From positions 1 through 61,477 of the forward strand of contig JAKITE010000004.1 of NCBI GenBank assembly GCA_021648225.1: a stretch of 61,477 nucleotides of DNA, read 5' to 3'. The position numbers were made by a program, and so were the translations under genes. Of the stretch, positions 50,613 through 59,601 are shown in pieces. Every line of letters starts with the position of its first letter. Within the stretch, counting starts at the first letter, position 1. The notes beneath the pieces were generated by a model. The model searched no databases. It saw nothing but the letters and a program-made list of their open reading frames with translations, and had not been told where the DNA came from. Origin of the DNA: Paracoccaceae bacterium (GTDB lineage: Bacteria; Pseudomonadota; Alphaproteobacteria; Rhodobacterales; Rhodobacteraceae).

Positions 50613-51815
50613 ATGGCAACTATCCTTGATGCGCCTTGGCCGAATTATTCAGATGCTGAAATAGAAACGGTCACGCGGGTTTTACGATCTGGCAAAGTCA
50701 ACGCCTGGACCGGCGAGGAAACCGCATTATTCGAGCAGGAATTTGCAAAATTTTCTGGCACGAATACAGCCATTGCTGTGGCCAACGGCACATTGGCGCT
50801 GGATTTGGCTTTGCACGGGCTAGGGGTTGGCGCGCATAATGGCGGGCTTGCATCCGACGAGGTGATCGTGACGCCGCGCAGCTTTATGGCATCTGCTTCG
50901 GTCATTGTGAATGCAGGCGCCGTGCCGGTTTTTGCCGATGTTGATTTGGACAGTCAAAATATTAGCCCCGAAACCGTTGCGCCGCATATCAACCGGCAAA
51001 CCAAAGCAATTTTATGCGTGCATCTGGCGGGCTGGCCCTGTGATATGGATGGGTTCAAGGCGTTGGTTCAGGGTAAAAATATTCGCCTGATCGAGGATTG
51101 CGCCCAAGCCCATGGCGCAAAATACAAAGACAGGCCGGTTGGTGGATTAGGCGATGTTGCGGCGTGGTCGTTCTGTCAGGATAAAATCATGTCCACCGGC
51201 GGCGAAGGCGGCATGGTGACTTGTAATGATGATGATCTGTGGCGGCGCATGTGGGCCTTTAAGGACCATGGCAAAAGCTATGCAGCGGTATTTGAACGCC
51301 AGCACCCAGACGGGTTTCGCTGGGTGCATGAAAGTTTCGGCAGTAATTTTCGTTTAACCGAAATGCAATCGGCGATTGGGCGGATTCAGCTTAAAAAAAT
51401 GCCCGAATGGCATAAGGCGCGCAATCGTAATGCGCTGGATTTGACCATAGCTTTGCAGGGTTTTGTTGATAAAGGTTGGTTGCGTATTCCGCAAATCGGC
51501 GATGGTTTGGCCGCTGGTCCTTTGCACAATGAACCACCGGATACCCATGGATATTATAAATTTTACGCCTTTTTCCAGCCGGAAAATGTAGGGAAGGACA
51601 TCACCAGAGACCGGATTATCCAGCATTTCAGGGGGCAATTAATAACCTGTATGCAAGGGTCTTGTTCGGAAATTTATCTGGAAAAAGCCTTCAAAAACCG
51701 TAATTTTAGCCCTGCGACCCTGCTTCGGAATGCAAAAACATTGGGGGAGACCAGCCTGATGTTTTTGGTGCATCCGGGGTTGAATTATGAAAATTTGAAT
51801 TTGAAAATGCCGTAA
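50613..51815 (+). CDS. DegT/DnrJ/EryC1-type (PglE-like) sugar aminotransferase
   Basis: 400 residues from the ATG at 50613; a GTG at 50607 in a GTGA overlap is also possible. PLP-binding Lys lies in FCQDKIMSTGGEGGMVT, with ANGTLALDLALHGLG, LIEDCAQAHGA and SNFRLTEMQSAIGRIQL around it. Family members transaminate UDP-4-keto-6-deoxy-HexNAc. Together with the PglF-like dehydratase, PglD- and PglC-like proteins this completes a bacillosamine-type route. It is the last gene of the EPS chain; no clear terminator follows. Confidence 0.9.
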   Translation: MATILDAPWPNYSDAEIETVTRVLRSGKVNAWTGEETALFEQEFAKFSGTNTAIAVANGTLALDLALHGLGVGAHNGGLASDEVIVTPRSFMASASVIVNAGAVPVFADVDLDSQNISPETVAPHINRQTKAILCVHLAGWPCDMDGFKALVQGKNIRLIEDCAQAHGAKYKDRPVGGLGDVAAWSFCQDKIMSTGGEGGMVTCNDDDLWRRMWAFKDHGKSYAAVFERQHPDGFRWVHESFGSNFRLTEMQSAIGRIQLKKMPEWHKARNRNALDLTIALQGFVDKGWLRIPQIGDGLAAGPLHNEPPDTHGYYKFYAFFQPENVGKDITRDRIIQHFRGQLITCMQGSCSEIYLEKAFKNRNFSPATLLRNAKTLGETSLMFLVHPGLNYENLNLKMP

Positions 51816-51909
51816 CCCCTAGTTAACTGATTGAAATAATGTATTTTTTTATCTATTCCCACAAATTTGAAACAAAAATGCAACAGAGTAACCAGATTTG
51901 AATAACCTC

Positions 51910-51937
51910 TTGTTATGCAGAGATATTCTGTTAGAAT
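51910..51937 (+). promoter_or_regulatory. Candidate sigma-70 promoter for the lipoprotein gene
   Basis: TTGTTA (51910-51915), 16 bases, TAGAAT (51932-51937), located 33 bases before the ATG at 51971. The -10 is a good match, the -35 moderate. It lies in the A/T-rich 155-base gap after the EPS locus. Confidence 0.4.
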
Positions 51938-51970
51938 CTATTCAAATTTTTCCTTGTTTTGGAGTTTGTT

Positions 51971-52594
51971 ATGTCGCTAAAGACTTGGGTTTTCACCCTT
52001 ATTGTTGCGCTTGGTTTGTCCGGTTGTGTTCGGACAAATACCATTTTTCCTGACCCGTTGCGCGAAGATTTGACCTATAATTGGCAAATTGTCAGCGTCG
52101 AAGCAAATGTTTCGCGGGATTTAACCACAACCGACATCAACGGCCAAATGCCGGATGTTGATATTATCTGGCGCGAAGACGGGCCGGGCGATGTGTATTT
52201 GCAGGTTCAGGCCATCATGGAAGAAACCATGACGCAGGCGATTTCCGGCATGCAAACTTCGGTTAAAGGTAGCCGCAAGGTTATTCTGATTTCTGATCTG
52301 GTGCAGTTCCATTCCTTGACCGAACGGGCCCGTTCAAACATTGGCGGCATTCATAACATTGATTTCACCTTAACGGTTGTTGATGCGACCACACGCGAAG
52401 TTCTGGCTGGTCCGGCCTATATTGAATCGGATGTAACCGCCTTTGGTGGCGCAGAAGCAGCCGCTGCCGTGGCGCGCGGCGAAACCATGCGAGTGCGGAT
52501 CATTCAACGGGTTTCAGACGTGATTGCCACCTATCTGGGCATTGCTGGTGACCGCGCTGTTCAGTCGGGCAGCATCGTAGAAATCGGCCGGTAA
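51971..52594 (+). CDS. Lipoprotein of unknown function (DUF6778-like)
   Basis: 207 residues. The signal ends with the lipobox LSGC, so Cys19 would be lipidated. Mature part contains YNWQIVSVEANVSRDL, VQAIMEETMTQAI and IHNIDFTLTVVDATTREVL. I recall similar lipoproteins in Rhodobacterales under DUF6778; the function is unknown. GGAG precedes the ATG at 51971. It has its own candidate promoter and a strong terminator, so it is probably monocistronic. Being next to the EPS locus, an envelope role is plausible only. Confidence 0.65.
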   Translation: MSLKTWVFTLIVALGLSGCVRTNTIFPDPLREDLTYNWQIVSVEANVSRDLTTTDINGQMPDVDIIWREDGPGDVYLQVQAIMEETMTQAISGMQTSVKGSRKVILISDLVQFHSLTERARSNIGGIHNIDFTLTVVDATTREVLAGPAYIESDVTAFGGAEAAAAVARGETMRVRIIQRVSDVIATYLGIAGDRAVQSGSIVEIGR

Positions 52595-52612
52595 GCCTTT
52601 TACAAATTTATC

Positions 52613-52641
52613 AAAAGGGCCGGCTTTTGCCGGCCTTTTTT
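52613..52641 (+). terminator. Strong rho-independent terminator after the lipoprotein gene
   Basis: AAAAGGGCCGGC, loop TTTT, GCCGGCCTTTTT: a 7-bp G/C stem extended by a G-U and A-T pairs, with a six-T tract at 52636-52641. Confidence 0.92.
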
Positions 52642-52703
52642 ATGGGCGCTTGCATTGTTGGCTGTTAAGCCGCAAAAACGCCAAAAGCAAAGAGGATATT
52701 TAG

Positions 52704-53528
52704 ATGCCGATTGGTGTATTTGACAGCGGCCTTGGCGGATTAACCGTTTTGCGAAAGCTGCAATCTGAAATGCCGGAACAGGCGTTTACCTATTTGGGCG
52801 ACAATAAAAACACGCCTTATGGCACCCGCGACGCTTATGATGTGTTTGATCTGACCTGCAAAGGCGTGCAGCATCTTTTTGATCAGGGCTGTGATCTGGT
52901 GATTATTGCCTGCAACACGGCTTCGGCCTCGGCTTTGCACCGGATGCAGGTTAGTTGGCTGCCAAAAGGCAAGCAGCGGGTATTGGGGGTGTTTGTGCCG
53001 ATGATCGAACATCTGACCCAGCGGGATTGGGGCGATAACGCGGCCCCCACCCATACGGGGTTAAAGAATGTGGCGGTTTTTGCCACGCAATCCACCATCA
53101 GCAGCGGTGCTTTCCCGCGCGAAATGAAATTCCGCGCGCGCGATGTCGAGGTGTTCGGGCAAGCGTGTGACGGCTTGGTGGATGCCATTGAAAAAGGCGA
53201 CAGGGTTGAGGCCGAAAACCTGGTTAAGCGTCATGTGGCAACCATGCTGGCGCAATTGCCTTTGCCCCAAGCGGCGGTTCTGGGTTGCACCCATTATCCG
53301 ATTGTCGAAGACCTGTTTCGGGCGGCTTTGCCTGCATCAACCCGTTTGGTCAGCCAGCCGGATCTGGTGGCGTCTGCCACCCGGAATTACATTTCGCGAC
53401 ACAGCCATTTTGCAGAGCAAGGGCCGGTAAGGTATTTAACCACCGGAAATGTTGATAAAATCCGCAACCTTGCCCAGCAGTTTCTGGGGAAAGAGGTTGT
53501 TTGGGAAAAAGCGGAAATGGCAGGTTAA
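52704..53528 (+). CDS. murI: Glutamate racemase
   Basis: 274 residues. MPIGVFDSGLGGLTVLRKL at the start, IIACNTASASAL (first catalytic Cys) and VLGCTHYPIVEDL (second catalytic Cys) define MurI, which makes D-glutamate for peptidoglycan. GDNKNTPYGTR is the substrate loop. AGAGGA precedes the ATG. argC begins one base after its stop. Confidence 0.95.
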   Translation: MPIGVFDSGLGGLTVLRKLQSEMPEQAFTYLGDNKNTPYGTRDAYDVFDLTCKGVQHLFDQGCDLVIIACNTASASALHRMQVSWLPKGKQRVLGVFVPMIEHLTQRDWGDNAAPTHTGLKNVAVFATQSTISSGAFPREMKFRARDVEVFGQACDGLVDAIEKGDRVEAENLVKRHVATMLAQLPLPQAAVLGCTHYPIVEDLFRAALPASTRLVSQPDLVASATRNYISRHSHFAEQGPVRYLTTGNVDKIRNLAQQFLGKEVVWEKAEMAG

Positions 53529-53529
53529 T

Positions 53530-54552
53530 ATGAACAATATCGCAATACTCGGGGCCAGCGGATATACGGGTGCAGAACTGGTGCGCCTGATCGCAACCCA
53601 TCCGGAAATGGAAATCAAAGCGCTTGGCGCGGATCGTAAGGCGGGGCTGGAATATGGCAAGGTTTTCCCGCATCTGCGCCATCTGGACCTGCCGATTTTG
53701 CAAAAGATCGAGGAAATTGATTTTTCCGGTATCGACCTTGTGTTTTGCGGCTTACCCCATGCGACCTCGCAGCGGGTTATCAAGGCTTTGCCCGACCATC
53801 TGAAAATTGTCGATCTTTCGGCTGATTTCCGGCTGCGTGATCCGGCTGAGTATAAAAAATGGTATGGCGGTGATCATGCGGCGCTGGAATTGCAAAAAAC
53901 CGCAGTCTATGGCCTGACCGAATTTTACCGTGATGCAATCAAACCGGCACGGCTGGTTGCAGGCACCGGCTGCAATGCCATTACCGGATTATTGCCGATA
54001 TTGCCTTTGTTAAAAGCAAAAATCATTGATCCCGACCAGATCATCATTGATCTGGCAACCGGCGTTTCCGGCGCCGGTCGGGGTGCAAAAGAAGCCATGC
54101 TGCATTCCGAAGTGTCCGAGGGTTTTCACGCTTATGCCATTGCCAGCCACCGGCATCTGGGTGAATTTGATCAGGAATTTTCAAAAGCCGCAGGGCAGGC
54201 GGTTACGGTCAGTTTCACACCGCATTTACTGCCGCAAAATCGCGGAATTCTGGCGACAATTTATGTGCAGGGCGATGCCAAGACAATTTATGAAACGCTG
54301 GTGGCGCAGTATAGCGACGAACCTTTTGTCTATGTGCTGCCTTTTGGCGAGGCACCGGCAACGCGGCATGTGCGGGGATCAAATTATTGTCATATCGGGG
54401 TGGTGCCCGACCGGCAATCTGGCCGTGCAATTATCTTTTCGGCGCTTGATAACCTTACTAAAGGGTCATCCGGGCAGGCGATTCAGAATGCCAATCTGAT
54501 GCTGGGGCTGGAGGAAACAACAGGGCTTCAACTTGCCCCATTGTTTCCGTGA
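53530..54552 (+). CDS. argC: N-acetyl-gamma-glutamyl-phosphate reductase
   Basis: 340 residues. ILGASGYTGAELVRLIATHPE is the NADP-binding start, VAGTGCNAITG holds the catalytic Cys, and ASHRHLGEFDQEF the catalytic His region. It reduces N-acetylglutamyl phosphate in arginine synthesis. The start at 53530 lies in TAATATG just after the murI stop. Length matches type-1 ArgC. Confidence 0.95.
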   Translation: MNNIAILGASGYTGAELVRLIATHPEMEIKALGADRKAGLEYGKVFPHLRHLDLPILQKIEEIDFSGIDLVFCGLPHATSQRVIKALPDHLKIVDLSADFRLRDPAEYKKWYGGDHAALELQKTAVYGLTEFYRDAIKPARLVAGTGCNAITGLLPILPLLKAKIIDPDQIIIDLATGVSGAGRGAKEAMLHSEVSEGFHAYAIASHRHLGEFDQEFSKAAGQAVTVSFTPHLLPQNRGILATIYVQGDAKTIYETLVAQYSDEPFVYVLPFGEAPATRHVRGSNYCHIGVVPDRQSGRAIIFSALDNLTKGSSGQAIQNANLMLGLEETTGLQLAPLFP

Positions 54553-54589
54553 ATATTTTGCACTAACTAAGTAAACAAAGGAGCGCATT

Positions 54590-55027
54590 ATGGCCGGGCT
54601 AAGAAAAAAACATCGCATTAGAATGGTGGTGCTGGGGTTAACCATGCTTTCGGTTGCCACAATCCTTGCCGGTATTGGTCTTTCCAGCAAAATTCAGCTT
54701 TACCGCTCGCCATCCGAAGTAATGGCAGACCTGCCAAACGAGGACGAGATGTTCAAAATGGGCGGTCTGGTAGTAGAGGGAAGCTGGAAAAAAGGCGAAA
54801 CCCATATTTTCATTATTACCGATACCGCCAATGACATCAGCGTTGCCTTTAACGGTATCATGCCGGATTTGTTTAGCGAAGGTCAGGGCACAATTGTCAC
54901 CGGCAAACTGGTGGACGGGGTTTTTATTGCCTCGGATGTTTTGGCCAAGCATGACGAAACCTATATGCCCTCAGAGGTGGTCGATACCCTGAAGGCGCAA
55001 GGCGTTTACGTCGAACCGGAAAGCTGA
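54590..55027 (+). CDS. ccmE: Cytochrome c maturation heme chaperone CcmE
   Basis: 145 residues. A helix at about 11-30 anchors a periplasmic OB-fold with FKMGGLVVEGSW and the covalent heme-binding His in VLAKHDETYMPSEV. It accepts heme from CcmC and hands it to CcmF/H. AAAGGAG precedes the ATG. ccmF lies 1.3 kb downstream, separated by the endolysin/holin pair. Confidence 0.94.
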   Translation: MAGLRKKHRIRMVVLGLTMLSVATILAGIGLSSKIQLYRSPSEVMADLPNEDEMFKMGGLVVEGSWKKGETHIFIITDTANDISVAFNGIMPDLFSEGQGTIVTGKLVDGVFIASDVLAKHDETYMPSEVVDTLKAQGVYVEPES

Positions 55028-55151
55028 CCTAAAAGCAATATTACGGTTTATTCACCCGCGCGGCTGCCTCGCTGCGCGCGGTGGGGTCGGCAAATATTAA
55101 CAACTCTCTGACATTTTTGGTTTGATTTTCCAAAAACTGGCTGGGGTGGTT

Positions 55152-55763
55152 ATGTTAGACATTGACGAAATAATTAAGGATATTTTACGGCGCGAGGGCG
55201 GCTATGTGGATGACCCGCAAGACCCGGGCGGGGCAACCAACCACGGGGTGACCATCGGCACCCTGCAAAGGTTGGGCATTGATCTGGACGGGGACGGCGA
55301 TGTTGACAAAGCCGATGTGCGGTTGCTGGATATTCGCCGCGCCGGGGAAATATTCAGGGAGCATTATTACCAGCGGCCCAATATTTGGCAATTGCCTGAA
55401 AAACTGCAGGCATCTGTATTTGATATGTATGTCAATTCCGGCAGCAATGCGGTGAAAATTCTGCAACGCCTGTTGCAGGGCTTTGGCAATCCGACTGCGG
55501 TGGATGGCGTGATCGGCCCCAATACGGCGCGGGCGGCGATGGCGGCTTTTACCGCTGCACCCGATCATCTGGTCAATGCTTATGGCATTGCACGGCGCAA
55601 TTATTATTATGATCTGGCGGATGGGCGCCCGGGTTTGCGAAAATTCGCGCGGCGGCGTGATGGTGGCAAAGGCGGCTGGATTGTGCGGGCCGAGGAATTT
55701 ATGGATGCGCGGTTTCACCTGACACGCGCGCAACATAATGCCCGCGTCAGGTCGTGGGCATGA
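55152..55763 (+). CDS. GTA-type endolysin, GH108 N-acetylmuramidase
   Basis: 203 residues from the ATG at 55152. ILRREGGYVDDPQDPGGATNHGVT is the GH108 signature with catalytic Glu in REGG; FDMYVNSGSNAVKILQRLL and DGVIGPNTARA (putative peptidoglycan-binding part) follow. No signal peptide is seen, so export would need the holin encoded next, which overlaps it by ATGA. In Rhodobacter capsulatus such an endolysin/holin pair releases gene transfer agent particles. An EF-hand/dockerin-like loop, DLDGDGDVDKADV, is inserted after the catalytic region. Confidence 0.85.
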   Translation: MLDIDEIIKDILRREGGYVDDPQDPGGATNHGVTIGTLQRLGIDLDGDGDVDKADVRLLDIRRAGEIFREHYYQRPNIWQLPEKLQASVFDMYVNSGSNAVKILQRLLQGFGNPTAVDGVIGPNTARAAMAAFTAAPDHLVNAYGIARRNYYYDLADGRPGLRKFARRRDGGKGGWIVRAEEFMDARFHLTRAQHNARVRSWA

Positions 55764-56242
55764 GCATTTTTAATCTGGGCCGCACCGCGCGGCAGGTTGG
55801 CGGCGCGGTTGCCGAGGTGGCCGAAGTTTTCACCATAAATGCAACCAAAGCCGAGCAGGCAGCGCATCAGCGTTATGTGGCGGCACTTGGCCAGGCCGGT
55901 GCGGAATTTGAGCGTAAACGCAAAGGCTGGTTTGACCGGTTTATTGACGGGTTAAACCGTTTGCCCCGCCCGATGCTGGCGCTGTCTACGATTGCGCTTT
56001 TTGCTTATGCGATGAAAGACCCGGCGGGATTTTCTGAACGTATGCAGGGGCTTGCCTATGTTCCAGAGCCACTATGGTGGTTATTGGGCGCAGTAGTTTC
56101 GTTTTATTTTGGCGCGCGAGAGCTTAGTTATTTTCGCGGGTATCGGCCGGATATTCCGGTTGTGCCGGTTCTGAAAGCTGAAATCCAGCCACCAAGCGGC
56201 GCTAATCCGGCGCTGGATGAATGGCGGGGCACAAAAAGCTGA
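55760..56242 (+). CDS. GTA-type holin (3-TM family)
   Basis: 160 residues. It starts MSIFNLGRTARQVGGAVAEVAEVF, then KAEQAAHQRYVAALGQAGAEF, and two to three hydrophobic segments (about 75-90, 108-125), ending in a soluble tail. This order is typical of the three-TM holins for GTA release (PF11351). It would open the inner membrane for the muramidase encoded just upstream. ATGA overlap shows coupling. The pair sits between ccmE and ccmF rather than with GTA structural genes. Confidence 0.8.
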   Translation: MSIFNLGRTARQVGGAVAEVAEVFTINATKAEQAAHQRYVAALGQAGAEFERKRKGWFDRFIDGLNRLPRPMLALSTIALFAYAMKDPAGFSERMQGLAYVPEPLWWLLGAVVSFYFGARELSYFRGYRPDIPVVPVLKAEIQPPSGANPALDEWRGTKS

Positions 56243-56329
56243 CTGCGGCGCTTTGGCTGATCACGGGAATGCAATTTGATCCTTTGGCCGGTTTCGTTAT
56301 GATCCGGGCAAAACCAGAGGGATTCGAAA

Positions 56330-58309
56330 ATGATTGCAGAAATTGGCCATGCCGCAGTAATACTTGCGCTTTTATTTGCCGTTGTTCAGGCCATTGTGCC
56401 AATGATTGGCGCCCATAAAGGCTGGTCAAACTGGATGTATCTGGCGGTGCCGACCGCGATTATCCAGTTTGTTCTGGTGCTGATTTCATTTTCAGCCCTG
56501 ACTTATGCTTTTGTGGTGTCGGATTTTTCATTGCAACTGGTGGCGGCGAATTCCCATTCTGACAAACCGATGCTTTATAAAATCACCGGAGTTTGGGGCA
56601 ATCACGAAGGGTCATTACTGCTTTGGAACCTGATTTTGGTGCTGTTTGGGGCCATGGTTGCCGTGTTTGGTCGAAACCTGCCACCGGCGCTAAAGGCGCG
56701 GGTGCTTTCGGTGCAGGCCATGATCGGCGTCGCCTTTCTGATGTTTTTGCTGTTTACCTCCAACCCGTTTATCCGGCTGGAGAACCCGCCATTTAACGGC
56801 AATGGCTTGAACCCGATGTTGCAGGATGCCGGTTTGGCCTTTCATCCGCCGTTTCTTTATCTTGGTTATGTGGGGCTAAGCATGGCGTTCAGCTTTGCCA
56901 TTGCTGCCCTGATCGAGGGGCGCGTGGATGCCGCCTGGGCGCGCTGGGTGCGGCCCTGGACATTGATGGCCTGGATGTTTCTGACCCTTGGCATCGCGCT
57001 TGGATCATGGTGGGCTTATTATGAACTTGGCTGGGGCGGCTGGTGGTTCTGGGACCCGGTTGAAAATTCATCCTTTATGCCGTGGCTGGTGGCGACTGCC
57101 TTGTTGCATTCGGCGATTGTGGTTGAAAAACGCGACACGCTAAAAGCATGGACGGTTCTTTTGGCCATCCTTGCCTTTTCCTTTAGCCTGATTGGCACCT
57201 TTATCGTGCGTTCCGGTGTGCTTACATCGGTGCATGCTTTTGCCAATGATCCAAAGCGCGGCATGTTTATTCTGGTGATTTTGGCAATTGCCATTGGCGG
57301 CGGCCTGACACTGTATGCTTTGCGGGCCAATCAGCTTAAATCCAATGCGGTGTTTTCAACCCTTAGTCGCGAAAGCGGGCTGGTGTTGAATAATCTGTTG
57401 CTGTCGGTTGCGGCGGCGGTGGTGTTTATCGGCACCATCTGGCCCTTGGTCGCAGAAATGCTGCTGGACCGGAAAATCTCGGTTGGGGCGCCTTTCTTTA
57501 ATATGACCTTTACTCCCTTTATGGTGGTGATCGCCATGATACTGCCGATTGGCAGTGTTTTGTCGTGGAAACGCGCCAAAATTCGAAAAACCATGCAGCC
57601 GCTTTGGGGGATGATGGCCTTATCGGTTGCCTTGGGTGCCTTTGTGTGGAGCCAGAATACCGGTGGCCGGATGCTGGCACCCATTGGCATAACCCTTGCC
57701 GCCTGGGTGGTTTTGGGGGCGATGGCCGATCTTGGTTCGCGCGCAAAAATATTCAAGGTCAGTGCGCGTGAAACCTTGCGGCGACTTCGAAATCTGCCGC
57801 GTTCTGACTGGGGTAAGGCGGTAGCGCATGCGGGATTCGGGCTGTTGATTTTTGGAATTTCGGCGATTACCGCATGGGAAATCGAGGATATTCGCACGGT
57901 TGAAATCGGCACGCCCTATTCGGTTGGCGGTTATGAATTCACCTTGAATTCTGTCGGAGAGTTTGACGGCCCCAATTATATTGCGGTTCGCGGAGAGGTC
58001 TCGGTTACCAAAGGCAAGCAGGATTTCCTGCTTTATCCTGAAAAGCGCAACTTTACCGTAGAAGGCACCCCGACCACCGAGGCCGCAATCAACAGCACCC
58101 TGTCTAGGGATGTTTATGTTGTGATGGGCGATATTCAGCCCGATGGCCAATGGACGGTTCGAACCTATATCAAGCCGTTTGTGGCCTGGATATGGATCGG
58201 GATTATTGTTACCTCGTTTGGCGGTTTAATCAGCCTGACGGACCGGCGATACCGGGTTGCGGCACCATCCAGAAAAACAACGCGGGTTGCCGCGGTTCCG
58301 GCGGAGTAG
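56330..58309 (+). CDS. ccmF: Cytochrome c heme lyase subunit CcmF
   Basis: 659 residues with about fifteen helices. The tryptophan-rich WWD heme-handling motif WGGWWFWDPVENSSFMPWL is present, as are GVWGNHEGSLLLWNL, HPPFLYLGYVG and SFSLIGTFIVRSGVLTSVHAF with conserved His residues. It joins heme from CcmE to apocytochromes in the periplasm. The products include the two cytochromes encoded at 4.5-5.9 kb. ATG at 56330; ccmH follows after two bases. Confidence 0.96.
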   Translation: MIAEIGHAAVILALLFAVVQAIVPMIGAHKGWSNWMYLAVPTAIIQFVLVLISFSALTYAFVVSDFSLQLVAANSHSDKPMLYKITGVWGNHEGSLLLWNLILVLFGAMVAVFGRNLPPALKARVLSVQAMIGVAFLMFLLFTSNPFIRLENPPFNGNGLNPMLQDAGLAFHPPFLYLGYVGLSMAFSFAIAALIEGRVDAAWARWVRPWTLMAWMFLTLGIALGSWWAYYELGWGGWWFWDPVENSSFMPWLVATALLHSAIVVEKRDTLKAWTVLLAILAFSFSLIGTFIVRSGVLTSVHAFANDPKRGMFILVILAIAIGGGLTLYALRANQLKSNAVFSTLSRESGLVLNNLLLSVAAAVVFIGTIWPLVAEMLLDRKISVGAPFFNMTFTPFMVVIAMILPIGSVLSWKRAKIRKTMQPLWGMMALSVALGAFVWSQNTGGRMLAPIGITLAAWVVLGAMADLGSRAKIFKVSARETLRRLRNLPRSDWGKAVAHAGFGLLIFGISAITAWEIEDIRTVEIGTPYSVGGYEFTLNSVGEFDGPNYIAVRGEVSVTKGKQDFLLYPEKRNFTVEGTPTTEAAINSTLSRDVYVVMGDIQPDGQWTVRTYIKPFVAWIWIGIIVTSFGGLISLTDRRYRVAAPSRKTTRVAAVPAE

Positions 58310-58311
58310 TC

Positions 58312-58758
58312 ATGAAAAAGCTATTGGTATTACTGTTAATTCTATCAACCCCGTTATTTGCGGTTCAGCCGGATGAAATTCTGGACGATCCGGTTTTAGA
58401 AGAACGGGCGCGGGAGATTTCAACAGAGCTGCGCTGTCTGGTTTGCCGCAATGAAAATATCGACGAATCCAATTCGGGCCTTGCGCGCGATCTGCGGCTA
58501 TTGGTGCGTGAACGTTTGGTCGAGGGCGATACAGATGAACAAACCATTCAATATATCGTTGATCGTTATAACGAATATGTTCTGCTAAAGCCCCGGTTTA
58601 CCGGCTCCAACATATTGTTATGGCTGTCTGGCCCGTTGCTTTTGCTGTTTGGCGGGCTTTATGCCATTGCCTTTGTGCGCGGCAAAACCAGAGAAACCCA
58701 GGTAGAGGCGCTGTCGGTTGATGAGGAAAAGCGTATAAATGAACTTTTGGGGCAATGA
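58312..58758 (+). CDS. ccmH: Cytochrome c maturation thiol-reductant CcmH
   Basis: 148 residues with a signal peptide, the redox motif in LRCLVCRNENIDES (CxxC), and a helix near 100-122 (LLWLSGPLLLLFGGLYAIAF). It keeps apocytochrome c thiols reduced and works with CcmF. It lacks a fused TPR (CcmI) domain, so a separate ccmI is expected elsewhere. The ATG at 58312 is two bases after the ccmF stop. Confidence 0.93.
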   Translation: MKKLLVLLLILSTPLFAVQPDEILDDPVLEERAREISTELRCLVCRNENIDESNSGLARDLRLLVRERLVEGDTDEQTIQYIVDRYNEYVLLKPRFTGSNILLWLSGPLLLLFGGLYAIAFVRGKTRETQVEALSVDEEKRINELLGQ

Positions 58759-58824
58759 CCCGACGTTGAGGCTTTTACATTTCGTAATCCTGCACTAGCA
58801 TTCCCCAAACTTCAGGAGCCATCC

Positions 58825-59601
58825 ATGGATTACGAAACCATACTTTATTCGGTTGCCGACAATGTGGTGACCATTACCCTTAATCGCCCGCAGGTGATGA
58901 ACGGATTAAACGCCCAGATGCGGGTTGATCTGTTACATGCAGTTAAACATGCGCCGATGGATGGTCGGGTGATTGTGTTTACCGGCGCGGGGCGCGGGTT
59001 TTGTTCGGGGCAAGACCTGGGTGATCGGGTTACAGCGGCCGATATTGATATGGAACGCACCCTGAAAGAAGAATACGAACCGCTGCTTAAGGCGATTTAC
59101 GAATGTCCTATTCCTACGATTTCTGCGGTAAACGGCCCTGCGGCGGGTGCGGGGGCCAATCTGGCGCTGGCAGCGGATGTAGTGATTGCTACTCAATCGG
59201 CGTTTTTCATTCAGGCATTTGCCCGTATTGGCCTGTTGCCTGATGCGGGGGGCACCTATTGGTTGCCGCGCCAGATGGGGTTTGCCAAAGCCATGGGCGC
59301 GGCATTGTTTGCCGATAAAATCAGCGCTGATCAGGCCAGCGAATGGGGGATGATTTACGATTCAATTCCCGATGATAATTTTGCCGCAACCATTGATGCG
59401 CGTGCCAATCAATTGGCCAATGGCCCGACCAAAGCCTATAAATATATCAAACAGGCAATGCGGGCCAGTTTTGACAACTCACTGGATGAGCAACTGGCGC
59501 TGGAGGCCAAATTGCAGGGCCGCGCCGGCAAAACCCGTGATTTCACCGAGGGCGTGATGGCATTCATGCAAAAACGCCCGCCAAAATACGAAGGGCGTTA
59601 A
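58825..59601 (+). CDS. PaaG-like enoyl-CoA hydratase/isomerase
   Basis: 258 residues. Oxyanion-hole motifs GRGFCSGQDLGDR and PAAGAGANLALAADVVIA are followed by FARIGLLPDAGGTYWLPRQMG with the Asp common in PaaG isomerases, and FADKISADQASEWGMI. The ring 1,2-epoxyphenylacetyl-CoA isomerase role is suggested but no paa operon is near, so other acyl-CoA substrates are possible. AGGAG precedes the ATG. Its stop overlaps the glnE start (TAATG). Confidence 0.8.
   Translation: MDYETILYSVADNVVTITLNRPQVMNGLNAQMRVDLLHAVKHAPMDGRVIVFTGAGRGFCSGQDLGDRVTAADIDMERTLKEEYEPLLKAIYECPIPTISAVNGPAAGAGANLALAADVVIATQSAFFIQAFARIGLLPDAGGTYWLPRQMGFAKAMGAALFADKISADQASEWGMIYDSIPDDNFAATIDARANQLANGPTKAYKYIKQAMRASFDNSLDEQLALEAKLQGRAGKTRDFTEGVMAFMQKRPPKYEGR

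Noticed and set aside
55056..55081. CCGCGCG/CGCGCGG inverted repeat after ccmE as a terminator.
   Set aside because: The stem is plausible but the loop is 12 bases and there is no T-tract, so I do not call it a terminator.
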